Positions 7,195 to 15,214 of a stretch of 24,139 nucleotides of DNA are shown one piece after another. The stretch is from Bacillota bacterium (GTDB lineage: Bacteria; Bacillota; Clostridia; Peptostreptococcales; Anaerovoracaceae), in assembly GCA_016283945.1 (NCBI GenBank), contig JAEENW010000187.1, positions 1 to 24,139 on the forward strand, read 5' to 3'. The notes below the pieces were generated by a model that saw nothing but the letters and a program-made list of their open reading frames with translations, had not been told where the DNA came from and did not search any database. Numbering within the stretch: position 1 is the first letter of the stretch; each line of letters starts with the position of its first letter. Position numbers and translations under genes: made by a program.

Positions 7195-7731
7195 ATGAGC
7201 AAAATGGAACTTCGTCTCGCCGGAAGCGGCGGACAGGGAGTGATCCTCGCTACCGTAATTCTCGCGGAGGCCGCCGTCATCGCAGGTAAGTACACCGCTC
7301 AGAGCCAGTCCTACGGACCCGAGGCCAGAGGCGGCAGCGCCAAGGCCGAGGTCATCATCTCCGATGACCCCATCGGATTCACCAAGGTCCAGAAGCCGAG
7401 CTTCCTGATGGCTCTCACCCAGGATTCTCTCAACAAGTACGGCAAGAACCTTCCCGAGGGCTGCATCGTCGTCGTGGATGATTCCATCGAGCATATCCCC
7501 GACATGCCCGGCTGCAAGGTCCTCACGCTGCCCATCCTCTCCACCGCGAGAGAAAAGGTCGGCAGGGCCCAGACCGCGAACATCGTCGCGGTAGGCGCTA
7601 TCAACGACCTGCTCCACCTCGTCGACCACGAGCACCTCAGAGAGGCCGTTCTGAGCCGCATTCCCAAGGGAACTGAGGAACTCAACATGAAGGCCCTCGA
7701 GATGGGCATGGCGCTCAACGCTTCTGTATAA
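7195..7731 (+). CDS. korC: 2-oxoacid:ferredoxin oxidoreductase, gamma subunit
   Basis: A 178-aa subunit with the typical gamma-domain opening RLAGSGGQGVILA (glycine-rich loop) and SYGPEARGG, a motif placed near the CoA site in this family. Its ATG directly follows the korB stop (TAA-ATG), so it is translated by coupling. It completes the four-subunit KOR complex in the order delta-alpha-beta-gamma. Confidence 0.9.
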   Translation: MSKMELRLAGSGGQGVILATVILAEAAVIAGKYTAQSQSYGPEARGGSAKAEVIISDDPIGFTKVQKPSFLMALTQDSLNKYGKNLPEGCIVVVDDSIEHIPDMPGCKVLTLPILSTAREKVGRAQTANIVAVGAINDLLHLVDHEHLREAVLSRIPKGTEELNMKALEMGMALNASV

Positions 7732-7749
7732 GAGAAAGGATCAACAGTT

Positions 7750-8916
7750 ATGAAGATTCATGAGTATCAGGCCAAGGAGCTGATGGGAGCTTACGGCATC
7801 CCTGTACCCTCCGGGACTCTGGCTCTCACCGCGGACGAGGCCTATGAGGCCGCCAAGAATATCGGTCCCTGCGTCATCAAGGCGCAGATCCATTCCGGCG
7901 GACGCGGCAAGGGCGGCGGAGTAAAGTTCGCCAAGACCCCTGAGGAAGCCAGAGAGATCGCCGAGAAGATGATCGGCATGACCCTCGTCACCAAGCAGAC
8001 CGGAGCCGAGGGCAAGGTCGTTCACAAGGTCCTCGTCACCGAGGCCAACGACATCAAGAAGGAGTACTACCTCTCCGTGACCGTCGACAACGCCAACGCC
8101 TGCCTGGTCATCATCGGCAGCGGCGAGGGCGGCACCGAGATCGAAGAGGTCTCCGAGAAGCACCCCGAGCTCATCGTCACCGAGAAGGTCTCCGTATATC
8201 AGGGATATCACGCCTACAACGGCTACGAGGTAGCCAGGAAGATGGGCATCCCCGCGGCCCTCACCAAGGACTTCGTCAAGATCCTCGGCAACATGGTCAG
8301 GATGATGATGGACAAGGACTGCTCCCTCATCGAGATCAACCCGCTCGTGGAGACCGCCGACGGAAAGCTCCTCGCGCTCGACGCGAAGGTCAACTTCGAC
8401 GACAGCGGACTCGTAAGGCATCCCGAGCTTGAAGAGCTCAGGGACATCGACGAGGAAGATCCGAAGGAGTACAAGGCTTCCCTCTACGACCTGAACTACA
8501 TCAGCCTGTTCGGAAACATCGGCTGCCTGGTAAACGGCGCAGGCCTCGCCATGGCGACCATGGACACCATCAACAAGTTCGGCGGAAGCCCCGCGAACTT
8601 CCTCGATCTCGGCGGATCCACCACCGAGGACAAGGTAGCTGCCGCTCTGGAGATCCTCATGACCGACCCGCACGTCGAGGTCATCATGATCAACATCTTC
8701 GGAGGCATCGTCAAGTGCGACCTCATCGCCAGCGGTATCGTCAGCGCCTGCGGCAAGCTCGGCCTCAAGGTCCCGATGATCGTAAGGCTCGAGGGAACCA
8801 ACGTGGACGCCGGAAAGAAGATCCTCGCCGAGTCCGGACTCAACATCATCCCCGCTAAGGACCTTGCCGACGCGGCTCACAAAGCCGTCGAGGCCGCTAA
8901 GGGAGGTGCAAAATAA
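7750..8916 (+). CDS. sucC: Succinyl-CoA synthetase (ADP/GDP-forming), beta subunit
   Basis: A 388-aa protein, the usual SucC length. It has an N-terminal ATP-grasp domain (MKIHEYQAKELMGAYGIPVP, then KAQIHSGGRGKGGGVK), the metal-binding EINPL, and the C-terminal CoA-ligase domain with GAGLAMATMD and IFGGIVKCD. It binds nucleotide and succinate. With SucD it turns succinyl-CoA, ADP (or GDP) and phosphate into succinate, CoA and ATP (or GTP). Its place 18 nt after korC, in the same operon, indicates that the oxidoreductase product is handed to it for substrate-level phosphorylation. The ribosome site is AGAAAGGA. Confidence 0.95.
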   Translation: MKIHEYQAKELMGAYGIPVPSGTLALTADEAYEAAKNIGPCVIKAQIHSGGRGKGGGVKFAKTPEEAREIAEKMIGMTLVTKQTGAEGKVVHKVLVTEANDIKKEYYLSVTVDNANACLVIIGSGEGGTEIEEVSEKHPELIVTEKVSVYQGYHAYNGYEVARKMGIPAALTKDFVKILGNMVRMMMDKDCSLIEINPLVETADGKLLALDAKVNFDDSGLVRHPELEELRDIDEEDPKEYKASLYDLNYISLFGNIGCLVNGAGLAMATMDTINKFGGSPANFLDLGGSTTEDKVAAALEILMTDPHVEVIMINIFGGIVKCDLIASGIVSACGKLGLKVPMIVRLEGTNVDAGKKILAESGLNIIPAKDLADAAHKAVEAAKGGAK

Positions 8917-9818
8917 TGAGCATTCTAGTAGATAAGAATACAAAAGTCATCGTCCAGGGAATCACCGGCGGACAGGGAAGGTTCCACACCGAGCAGATGC
9001 TCGCCTACGGCACCAACATCGTCGCGGGAGTTACCCCGGGCAAGGCCGGACAGGAAGTCTGCGGAGTCCCCGTATTCGACACCGTAAAGGCCGCCAAGGA
9101 GGCCACCGGAGCCAACGCTTCCATCCTCTACGTGCCCCCCAAGTTCGCTGCCGACTCCATCTTCGAGGCGATCGACGCTGAGATCCCGTTCGTGGTCTGC
9201 ATCACCGAGCACATCCCCGTTCTCGACATGGCCAAGGTCAAGAACTACATGGTAGGCAAGAGCACCGTGCTTCTCGGCGGCAACTGCCCCGGAATCATCT
9301 CCCCGGGCAAGTGCAAGATGGGAATCATGCCCGGCTACATCTGCAAAGAGGGACACGTCGGCGTAGTGTCCCGCTCCGGAACCCTCACCTATGAAGCTAT
9401 CAACCAGCTCTCCGTAAGGGGCATCGGACAGTCCACCGCTGTCGGCATCGGCGGAGACCCGATCAAGGGCCTGAGCCACGTCGACGTTCTGAAGATGTTC
9501 AACGAGGATCCCGACACCTACGCTGTCGTCATGATCGGTGAGATCGGCGGAAGCGGAGAGGAAGAGGCCGCTGAGTACATCAGAGAGCACATGGACAAGC
9601 CGGTAGTGGCGTTCATCGCCGGCCAGTCCGCTCCTCCGGGAAAGAGAATGGGCCACGCAGGCGCCATCATCTCCGGCGGAAAGGGAACCGCCGCAGGCAA
9701 GATCGCCGCTCTCGAGAGCGTCGGCGTGTCTGTCGCCCCGACTCCCGACCTCATCGGCGAGTACCTCGTCGAGGCCGTCAAGAAGGCCGGCATCTACGAG
9801 AAGTGCCTCACCGAGTAA
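8916..9818 (+). CDS. sucD: Succinyl-CoA synthetase, alpha subunit
   Basis: A 300-aa protein with the CoA-binding Rossmann domain (QGITGGQGRFHTEQML, then GTNIVAGVTPGKAGQ) and the active-site phosphohistidine H247 in RMGHAGAI, followed by GGKGTAAGK. Its ATG shares one base with the sucC stop (TAATG), giving tight 1:1 coupling. It is the last gene of the operon; a hairpin terminator starts 39 nt downstream. A broader ADP-forming acyl-CoA synthetase role is possible, but lengths and motifs are those of true SucCD. Confidence 0.95.
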   Translation: MSILVDKNTKVIVQGITGGQGRFHTEQMLAYGTNIVAGVTPGKAGQEVCGVPVFDTVKAAKEATGANASILYVPPKFAADSIFEAIDAEIPFVVCITEHIPVLDMAKVKNYMVGKSTVLLGGNCPGIISPGKCKMGIMPGYICKEGHVGVVSRSGTLTYEAINQLSVRGIGQSTAVGIGGDPIKGLSHVDVLKMFNEDPDTYAVVMIGEIGGSGEEEAAEYIREHMDKPVVAFIAGQSAPPGKRMGHAGAIISGGKGTAAGKIAALESVGVSVAPTPDLIGEYLVEAVKKAGIYEKCLTE

Positions 9819-9856
9819 CCGGAAGGCTGACCGCAGAACAGCATAAAAGCTTTCAG

Positions 9857-9883
9857 AGACCCGCGCTTAGGCGCGGGTCTTTG
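9857..9883 (+). terminator. Terminator of the kor-suc operon
   Basis: AGACCCGCGC, TTAG loop, GCGCGGGTCT, then a short TTG tail. The stem is perfect but the T-run is weak, so some read-through may occur. Confidence 0.75.
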
Positions 9884-9892
9884 TGATATAAT
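9884..9892 (+). promoter_or_regulatory. Extended -10 promoter of the first M20 amidohydrolase
   Basis: TGATATAAT, a perfect extended -10, begins 4 nt after the terminator stem and 49 nt before the ATG. No -35 is evident, as that position lies in the terminator. Confidence 0.55.
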
Positions 9893-9932
9893 ACAAACGG
9901 CAACATTTCTCTTTTATCACCAAGGAGGAAAT

Positions 9933-11384
9933 ATGGATTTCAAAAAGTATACCGATGCCGTCGACCGCGAGGCCGAGGTCATCCTCAAGGCGTCAGACGC
10001 AGTATGGGACGCCGCCGAGACCGCTTTCGGCGAGTTCAAGTCCATGGACGCGCTCTGCGAAGCGCTGAAGTGCGAGGGCTTTGAGGTCGAGCAGGGAGTG
10101 GGCGACGTTCCCACCGCCTTCACCGGCCGCTTCGGCCACGGCAAGCCCATGGTGGGCTTCCTCGGCGAGTACGACGGACTCTCCGGACTCTCCCAGGTCA
10201 GCGGCTGCCCGGTCAACAACCCGGTAGTTCCCGGCGGCGTAGGCCACGGCTGCGGACACAATCTGCTCGGCGCGGGCTCCCTCGGCGCGGCTATCGCCGT
10301 CAAGGAGTATCTCCAGCAGACCGGCAAGGAAGGCACCGTGATCTTCTACGGCTGCCCGGGCGAGGAGGGCGGCTCCGGCAAGGCCTTCATGGCCAGAGAG
10401 CACGTCTTCGACGAGTGCGACTTCTGCATCACCTGGCACCCCGGCACCACCAACTCCGTCTGGAACACCTCTTCCAACGCGAACTTCCAGGTGCTATACA
10501 AGTTCGACGGACTCGCCGCTCACGCGGCCGGCGCTCCGCACCTCGGCAGAGGCGCTCTCGACGCCGTCACCCTCATGAACGTCGGCGTGCAGTTCCTCAG
10601 AGAGCACGTCATTCCCGAGGTGAGGATGCACTACGCGGTCACCGACACCGGCGGATATTCCCCCAACGTCGTTCAGCCGCACGCTGAGGTGCTCTATCTG
10701 CTCAGAGCTCCCGAGGTCTCCATCGTCAGAGACGTCTACGCCAGGGTCAACGACATCGCCAAGGGCGCCGCACTGATGACCGGCACCAAGCTCACGATAG
10801 ACTTCATCAAGGGCTGCTCCAACTTCATCGTCAACCACGTGCTCTCCGAGGAGCTCCAGAAGTCCCTCGCCAAGTACGAGATCCCCAGGCTCACCGAGGA
10901 TGAGAGGAAGTTCCTCGAGGAGCTCCAGGCCAATGTGCTCCCCGAGCAGAGATCCGACAGCCTCACCAAGACCGTCAAGCTGCTCAAGGGCGAGGACAGG
11001 GCGATGGTCGAGAGCCACATCGGCGAGCTCTATCACGACTTCATCGTTCCTCTCGAGTACAACCCGCAGCCCCAGGCCGGCTCCACCGACGTCTCCGACG
11101 TATCTTGGATCTGCCCGACCGGCCAGATCGGCACCGCCACCTGGATGGCCGTAACCCCGGGCCACAGTTGGCAGGTCGTCGCCCAGGGCAAGGAGAGCGT
11201 AGCCAAGAAGGCGACCCTCTACGCCGCCAAGGTCATGGCCGACGCCGCTCTCGAGGTCATGAACGATCCCGAGAAGCTCGCCGCCGCCAAGGCCGAGCTC
11301 AAGAAGAGCTGCCCGAACGGCTACGACTGCCCGATCCCCGCGGGAGTCAAGCCCAGAGCCATCGGCGACCTCAAGGCAAAGTAA
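9933..11384 (+). CDS. M20 family amidohydrolase/peptidase, AbgB-like (copy 1)
   Basis: A 483-aa zinc-dependent amidohydrolase of the M20D (AbgB, p-aminobenzoyl-glutamate hydrolase subunit B) type. Metal-site motifs are GHGCGHN (104-110), the catalytic EE in GCPGEEGGSGK (140-150), WHPGTTNS (168-175) and a C-terminal GSTDVSDVSWICPT. The middle dimerisation (lid) domain includes FDGLAAHAAGAPHLGRGALDA. It has no signal peptide, so it is cytosolic; it probably hydrolyses an amide between an aromatic or acyl group and an amino acid or dipeptide. No AbgA or AbgT partner is nearby. The ribosome site is AAGGAGG. It is a close paralogue of the next gene. The substrate is not known. Confidence 0.9.
   Translation: MDFKKYTDAVDREAEVILKASDAVWDAAETAFGEFKSMDALCEALKCEGFEVEQGVGDVPTAFTGRFGHGKPMVGFLGEYDGLSGLSQVSGCPVNNPVVPGGVGHGCGHNLLGAGSLGAAIAVKEYLQQTGKEGTVIFYGCPGEEGGSGKAFMAREHVFDECDFCITWHPGTTNSVWNTSSNANFQVLYKFDGLAAHAAGAPHLGRGALDAVTLMNVGVQFLREHVIPEVRMHYAVTDTGGYSPNVVQPHAEVLYLLRAPEVSIVRDVYARVNDIAKGAALMTGTKLTIDFIKGCSNFIVNHVLSEELQKSLAKYEIPRLTEDERKFLEELQANVLPEQRSDSLTKTVKLLKGEDRAMVESHIGELYHDFIVPLEYNPQPQAGSTDVSDVSWICPTGQIGTATWMAVTPGHSWQVVAQGKESVAKKATLYAAKVMADAALEVMNDPEKLAAAKAELKKSCPNGYDCPIPAGVKPRAIGDLKAK
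10512..10573 (+). repeat. 62-bp exact repeat shared with the second M20 gene (other copy 12314-12375)
   Basis: Identical over 62 bases, silent positions included, while flanking parts of the two genes differ at many codons. It encodes the LAAHAAGAPHLGRGALDAVT stretch of the lid domain. The opening 27 coding bases of the two genes are also identical. This pattern suggests recent local gene conversion. Confidence 0.75.
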
Positions 11385-11410
11385 AGAGACGCCGCTTTAA
11401 AGATGAACAG

Positions 11411-11447
11411 GATCCGGCGCTTCCCGAGCGGAGGCGCCGGGTCTTTT
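11411..11447 (+). terminator. Terminator after M20 copy 1
   Basis: GATCCGGCGC pairs with GCGCCGGGTC (one G-U pair) across a 13-nt loop, followed by TTTT. It starts 26 nt after the stop codon and separates the two M20 genes transcriptionally. Confidence 0.75.
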
Positions 11448-11548
11448 CATGTTTTGGGGAGGGGCTCCTTACCCCGCGCACGCCGCGCCCGGAAGCTGCT
11501 CTAAGGCGGTGGCTTAGCGCCCGGGGCGTATAGGTCTATCTATTACGC

Positions 11549-11571
11549 GCGCTAATAAATACTGATAGCGC
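11549..11571. promoter_or_regulatory. Inverted repeat upstream of the M20 copy 2 promoter
   Basis: GCGCTA, 11 bp, TAGCGC, in the AT-rich part of the 350-bp gap and ending 17 bp before the -35. A second small dyad (TCAAT-A-ATTGA, 11582-11592) overlaps the -35. These are candidate operator sites absent from copy 1. I see nothing recognisable in 11448-11548. Confidence 0.35.
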
Positions 11572-11588
11572 ATGAGATAATTCAATAA

Positions 11589-11617
11589 TTGATATAATAA
11601 CCCGGAGGCATTATAAT
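11589..11617 (+). promoter_or_regulatory. Strong promoter of M20 copy 2
   Basis: TTGATA, 17 bp, TATAAT (11 of 12 consensus bases). The -35 lies inside another near-perfect extended -10, TGATATAAT at 11590-11598, so two overlapping promoters are possible. A leader of about 110 nt follows. Confidence 0.7.
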
Positions 11618-11625
11618 ATTATCGC

Positions 11626-11706
11626 ATGAATAAGGCGCTCCGGACGGCCTATAGGGGCGGAACCGGGCGTCTGCCGCGGTCCCCGCGAGAGGGACCGGGC
11701 GTTTAG
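11626..11706 (+). other. Possible 26-codon leader ORF and hairpin in the M20 copy 2 leader
   Basis: An ATG near the predicted start of transcription opens a 26-codon frame rich in Arg, Gly and Pro (MNKALRTAYRGGTGRLPRSP...), ending at TAG 28 nt before the M20 ATG. A perfect 7-bp hairpin (CGGTCCC/GGGACCG, 11677-11697) lies inside its 3' part. It has no ribosome site of its own and may be chance. If real, it would be a leader peptide or attenuator-like element. Confidence 0.2.
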
Positions 11707-11734
11707 AGTATCATTCAAAGAAGGAGGATGTAGA

Positions 11735-13177
11735 ATGGATTTCAAAAAGTATACCGATGCCATCGACCGCGAGGCTGAAGTAATCCTCGGCGCTTCCGAC
11801 AAGGTATGGGACGCCGCTGAGACCGCATTCGACGAGTACAAGTCCATGGACGCTCTCTGCGAGGCTCTCGAGAAGGAAGGCTTCACCGTGGAAAAGGGCA
11901 TCGGCAAGGTTCCGACCGCTTTCAGCGGACGCTTCGGCCACGGCAAGCCGGTGGTAGGCCTGCTCGGCGAGTATGACGGACTTTCCGGACTCTCCCAGGT
12001 CAGCGGCTGCCCGGTCAACAACCCGGTAGTCCCCGGCGGCGTAGGCCACGGCTGCGGACATAACCTGCTCGGCGCGGGCGCTCTCGGCGCTGCGATCGCC
12101 GTCAAGGAGTATCTCCAGGATACCGGCAAGGAAGGCACCGTCGTATTCTACGGCTGCCCGGGCGAGGAAGGCGGCTCCGGCAAGGCCTTCATGGCCAGAG
12201 AGGGAGTCTTCGACGAGTGTGATTTCTGCATCACCTGGCATCCCGGCGCCACCAACTCCGTAAGCACCGGTTCCTCTCTCGCGAACTATCAGGTCCTCTA
12301 TAAGTTCGACGGTCTCGCCGCTCACGCGGCCGGCGCTCCGCACCTCGGCAGAGGCGCTCTCGACGCCGTCACCCTGATGAACGTAGGCATCCAGTTCCTC
12401 AGAGAGCACGTCATCCCCGAGGCCAGAATGCACTATGCCGTCACCGATACCGGCGGATATTCCCCCAACGTCGTCCAGCCGCACGCTGAGGTACTCTATC
12501 TGCTCAGAGCCCCCGAGACTCCGCAGGTCCAGAGCATCTTCGAGAGGGTCAACGACATCGCTCAGGGCGCCGCTCTGATGACCGGCACCAAGATGAGCTA
12601 CGACTTCATCAAGGCCTGCTCCAACATCATCCTCAACGACGTTCTCGGCGAGCAGCTCCAGAAGTCCCTTGAGAAGTACGAGCCGCCCAAGCTCACTCCG
12701 GACGAAGAGAAGTTCCTGACCGAGCTCGACAAGACCATCGGGCCCGAGCAGAGGACCGACGGCCTCAAGAACAGCCTCAAGTTCCTCAAGGGCGAGGAGC
12801 ATGACTTCGTAGAGAAGCACGTTGGCGAGCTCTACCACGACTTCGTGGTGCCCTACGCTTACAACGGACAGGCGAGCCCCGGCTCCTCCGACGTAGGCGA
12901 CGTCTCCTGGGTATGCCCGACCGCTCAGATCTCCACCGCGACCTGGATGGCTTCCACCCCCGGCCACAGCTGGCAGGTAGTAGCTCAGGGCAAGGAGAGC
13001 GTAGCTCACAGAGCCACCCTCTACGCCGCCAAGGTCATGGCTGACACCTGCCTCGAGGTCATGAACAACCCCGAGCAGCTGCAGGCCGCCAAGGACGAGT
13101 ACAAGAAGAGAGTGCCCAACGGCTACAAGTGCCCGATCCCCGCAGGCGTAAAGCCCAGATCCCTCACCAAGCTCTAA
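11735..13177 (+). CDS. M20 family amidohydrolase/peptidase, AbgB-like (copy 2)
   Basis: A 480-aa paralogue of the preceding gene, roughly three quarters identical by eye, with the same metal and catalytic motifs (GHGCGHN, CPGEEGGSGK, WHPGATNS, GSSDVGDVSW). Identity is near complete around residues 80-130 and 205-285. It drops in the regions at 45-62, 176-186, 288-305 and 325-375, which include parts of the substrate side, so the two may differ in specificity. The ribosome site is AAGGAGG. It has its own strong promoter, leader and terminator, unlike copy 1. It is predicted to be cytosolic; the substrate is unknown, with aryl- or acyl-amino acid hydrolysis the family-based guess. Confidence 0.9.
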   Translation: MDFKKYTDAIDREAEVILGASDKVWDAAETAFDEYKSMDALCEALEKEGFTVEKGIGKVPTAFSGRFGHGKPVVGLLGEYDGLSGLSQVSGCPVNNPVVPGGVGHGCGHNLLGAGALGAAIAVKEYLQDTGKEGTVVFYGCPGEEGGSGKAFMAREGVFDECDFCITWHPGATNSVSTGSSLANYQVLYKFDGLAAHAAGAPHLGRGALDAVTLMNVGIQFLREHVIPEARMHYAVTDTGGYSPNVVQPHAEVLYLLRAPETPQVQSIFERVNDIAQGAALMTGTKMSYDFIKACSNIILNDVLGEQLQKSLEKYEPPKLTPDEEKFLTELDKTIGPEQRTDGLKNSLKFLKGEEHDFVEKHVGELYHDFVVPYAYNGQASPGSSDVGDVSWVCPTAQISTATWMASTPGHSWQVVAQGKESVAHRATLYAAKVMADTCLEVMNNPEQLQAAKDEYKKRVPNGYKCPIPAGVKPRSLTKL

Positions 13178-13207
13178 TCGGGCTGCAGGAGGTCATAAGA
13201 TCTAAAA

Positions 13208-13238
13208 AAAAGCGCCCCGCTTAACGCGGGGCGCTTTT
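13208..13238. terminator. Bidirectional terminator after M20 copy 2
   Basis: Perfect 13-bp stem AAAAGCGCCCCGC / GCGGGGCGCTTTT with loop TTAAC. It has A-run and T-run flanks and so can work in both directions. Confidence 0.9.
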
Positions 13239-13283
13239 CCGTAATACGGAGTCCCGCCTTTTCCGCGGGGCGCTGCCTCAATA

Positions 13284-13312
13284 AAAGCCCCCGCGTCGGG
13301 CGCGGGGGCTTT
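13284..13312 (-). terminator. Terminator of the GH18 gene (convergent side)
   Basis: Perfect 12-bp stem AAAGCCCCCGCG / CGCGGGGGCTTT with a 5-nt loop; on the minus strand it ends in CTTTTAT. It lies 14 nt beyond the GH18 stop codon. Between the two terminators, 13239-13283 holds only a small CCGTA-A-TACGG dyad and a partial copy of the neighbouring stem. Confidence 0.85.
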
Positions 13313-13326
13313 CAGTGTCTCAATGA

Positions 13327-15147
13327 TCAGTACGGGTCTGCATACGCTCCCGGGGACACTCCGTCCCTGTAGATCGCCTCGAAGACGTCGAAGATCCCGT
13401 CCTCCTCCAGACCGTAGGCCCAGCAGCAGCTGCCGGCCAGGTCATAGTAGTAGACGTAGCTCAGGCGGTTCGCTATGGAGCGGCTGTCCTCGAGCCAGCA
13501 GACCTTGCGAACGCCCTCGGCGGTGACGTACTCGAGGAAGTACTGCCCGTCCTCGCTGAGCCACTCCGGGGTGACGCCGGTCTTCCCGACGATCTCCCTG
13601 ATCTTCTCCATGCCGTAGGTGTAGACGCGCTCGCCCGAGCCGCTGATCACGCCGAGGTTCTGCCCCTGATCGTTGACGGGATAGAGCCTGGTGTAGAAGG
13701 GCATGCCCATCACGAGCTTATCGGCGGGGACCATCTCAAGAAGCTCCTCGACCTCCGCGGTGTACCAGCCCTGCGGGGATACTGAGCCCGCGTAGAGGCT
13801 GCCGTTGTAGTGGTGGTCGTAGGTCATGACCATGAGGTAGTCGACGAGCTCGCCGAGCCTCTCGTAGTCGTACATCTTGTTGTAGTCCTCGTTGATGAGG
13901 GTGTCGATCGAGAGGGTGATCCCCATCTCGCCGCAGTAGTCGCTCAGGGTCTCGATGAAGGCCGTGAGCCCGTCGCGGTCGGAGTTCTGCAGGAACTCGA
14001 AGTCTATGTTTATGCCGTCGAGGTCGTAGAGCGCCGCGTAGAAGAGAAGCTGCGCCGCCATCTTATCCCTCATGGCGGGATCCGCGAGGAGGCCCGATGT
14101 GTAGGTCTGCCAGGCGTTGTTGTCGCTTACGTTGTTCTTGAAGGTCGCCCAGACCCTGAAGCCCCTCTCGTGGGCGAGGTCCACGAAGCCGCGGTCCTCG
14201 TAGCTGCTGATGGCGCCGTCCCCGTTGAGCCTGCCGTAGTGCCACATGGGCGCGACTACGTCGATGCCGCCGGTCTCGTCGGGCGGAAGCGGGCTGATGC
14301 CGCTCGCGCTGACCTGCTCCCAGACGAGGTTGAACTTATCGCTGAAGGGCTTGCTGTTCTTCGCGGAGAATACGAAGTCGTACTCCCTTTCGCCTCCCTC
14401 GGAGCGCTTCACCGCGTCCTTCGCGACGTAGCAGATCTCTCCGGACATGGTCTCGACCTTGCAGAAGCTCGGCGTGTATCCAAGGACGCGCACGAGATCT
14501 CCGTCCCTCAGCTCGAGGTTCTCGCCGCTGCCTTCCGCGACGGAGCCCGCGGCGGGGACGTCGCCGTCTATCCTCGCGAGGCCGTCCTCGTTCTCGTCCT
14601 CGATGTAGACCTCGTTGATGTCGGTTGGCTCGGAGTTCGGGATGCCGCTGCCGCCGTCGGTGCTGAAGCTCAGCCCCGTGAGTCCGCTCATGAGGTTGAG
14701 GTTCACGCAGAGCGAATAGCCCTCCCCGAAGGGTATGTTCTTCAGCGGGGCGTAGCAGCTGCCGGCGTTCTCCTTGATGAAGGAGGTGACATAGTCGCCC
14801 GCGATCATGAGCTCCATGTCAGCGGGTTCGAATATTATCCTTGACGCCGCCCTGTCTATGATCCAGGAGCCGCGGGGGGCGATCTCCTCGAAGTCGTCGA
14901 GCTTGATGTAGACGCTGCCCTTGAGCGTGCAGGCCTGATAGCCGGTGCGCTCCCCGTTCAGGAAGACCTCGGCGTAGTTGTACTCGTCCTGAAGCGGCTC
15001 GTGCGGCTCCTCCGCCTCCTCCGCGTAGGAGAAGAGAGTGGACGGAGCGGCGCCGGTCAGGGAGAGCGGCGAAGCGGCCAGGGCAGCCGAGAGCAACAGC
15101 GCCGCGCAGCCGAGCGCCGCTTTTCTGAAAAATCTTTTGTAAGTCAT
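13327..15147 (-). CDS. Secreted GH18-family glycosidase with N-terminal stalk and SH3-like domain
   Basis: A 606-aa exported protein. The N-terminus (MTYKRFFRKAALGCAALLLS...) is a signal peptide with a positive n-region, a hydrophobic core and likely cleavage after Ala. Residues about 55-150 resemble the beta-rich, copper-amine-oxidase-N-type domain common in clostridial surface proteins. An acidic linker (about 165-205) and an SH3-like segment (about 210-245, LELRDGDLVRVLG) follow. The C-terminal GH18 barrel has the catalytic DLDGINIDFEF, with Glu at residue 384. This architecture matches YaaH/SleL-like spore or cell-wall glucosaminidases. Chitinase is less likely. The first in-frame ATG (15183) lies upstream of the predicted -10. 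ATG at 15159 or 15147 fits better; I chose 15147 because it gives a clean signal peptide. Confidence 0.85.
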   Translation of the reverse strand: MTYKRFFRKAALGCAALLLSAALAASPLSLTGAAPSTLFSYAEEAEEPHEPLQDEYNYAEVFLNGERTGYQACTLKGSVYIKLDDFEEIAPRGSWIIDRAASRIIFEPADMELMIAGDYVTSFIKENAGSCYAPLKNIPFGEGYSLCVNLNLMSGLTGLSFSTDGGSGIPNSEPTDINEVYIEDENEDGLARIDGDVPAAGSVAEGSGENLELRDGDLVRVLGYTPSFCKVETMSGEICYVAKDAVKRSEGGEREYDFVFSAKNSKPFSDKFNLVWEQVSASGISPLPPDETGGIDVVAPMWHYGRLNGDGAISSYEDRGFVDLAHERGFRVWATFKNNVSDNNAWQTYTSGLLADPAMRDKMAAQLLFYAALYDLDGINIDFEFLQNSDRDGLTAFIETLSDYCGEMGITLSIDTLINEDYNKMYDYERLGELVDYLMVMTYDHHYNGSLYAGSVSPQGWYTAEVEELLEMVPADKLVMGMPFYTRLYPVNDQGQNLGVISGSGERVYTYGMEKIREIVGKTGVTPEWLSEDGQYFLEYVTAEGVRKVCWLEDSRSIANRLSYVYYYDLAGSCCWAYGLEEDGIFDVFEAIYRDGVSPGAYADPY

Positions 15148-15151
15148 TTTT

Positions 15152-15180
15152 TTGTACATACAGTTATTGTACAATATATG
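15152..15180 (+). promoter_or_regulatory. Promoter of rmuC
   Basis: TTGTAC, 17 bp, TATATG, 35 nt before the rmuC ATG, interleaved with the divergent GH18 promoter. Confidence 0.45.
15165..15176. promoter_or_regulatory. 12-bp palindrome in the GH18/rmuC divergent promoter
   Basis: TATTGTACAATA, perfect palindrome containing the GH18 -10 (TACAAT on the minus strand) and the first bases of the rmuC -10. A second TGTACA core lies at 15153-15158. A dimeric regulator bound here would touch both promoters. Confidence 0.4.
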
Positions 15181-15194
15181 CATAAGGATGTAAA
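15166..15194 (-). promoter_or_regulatory. Promoter of the GH18 gene
   Basis: On the minus strand, TTTACA, 17 bp, TACAAT: 5/6 matches in each box. Transcription would begin near 15159, at an ATG and 12 nt before the chosen start. No ribosome site is present, which fits a leaderless or very short leader mRNA. Confidence 0.6.
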
Positions 15195-15214
15195 AGGGAA
15201 AAGAGGCTCCATAT

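Noticed and set aside
5167..7635. Long open frame of 822 codons on the minus strand opposite the kor genes
   Set aside because: Shadow of GC-rich, codon-biased genes. The plus strand has clear family motifs, ribosome sites and operon spacing; the minus product is repetitive in Val, Asp, Leu and Gly and matches nothing.
13810..14844. Plus-strand frame of 344 codons inside the GH18 region
   Set aside because: Antisense to the GH18 gene; the Val/Glu-rich product has no motif.
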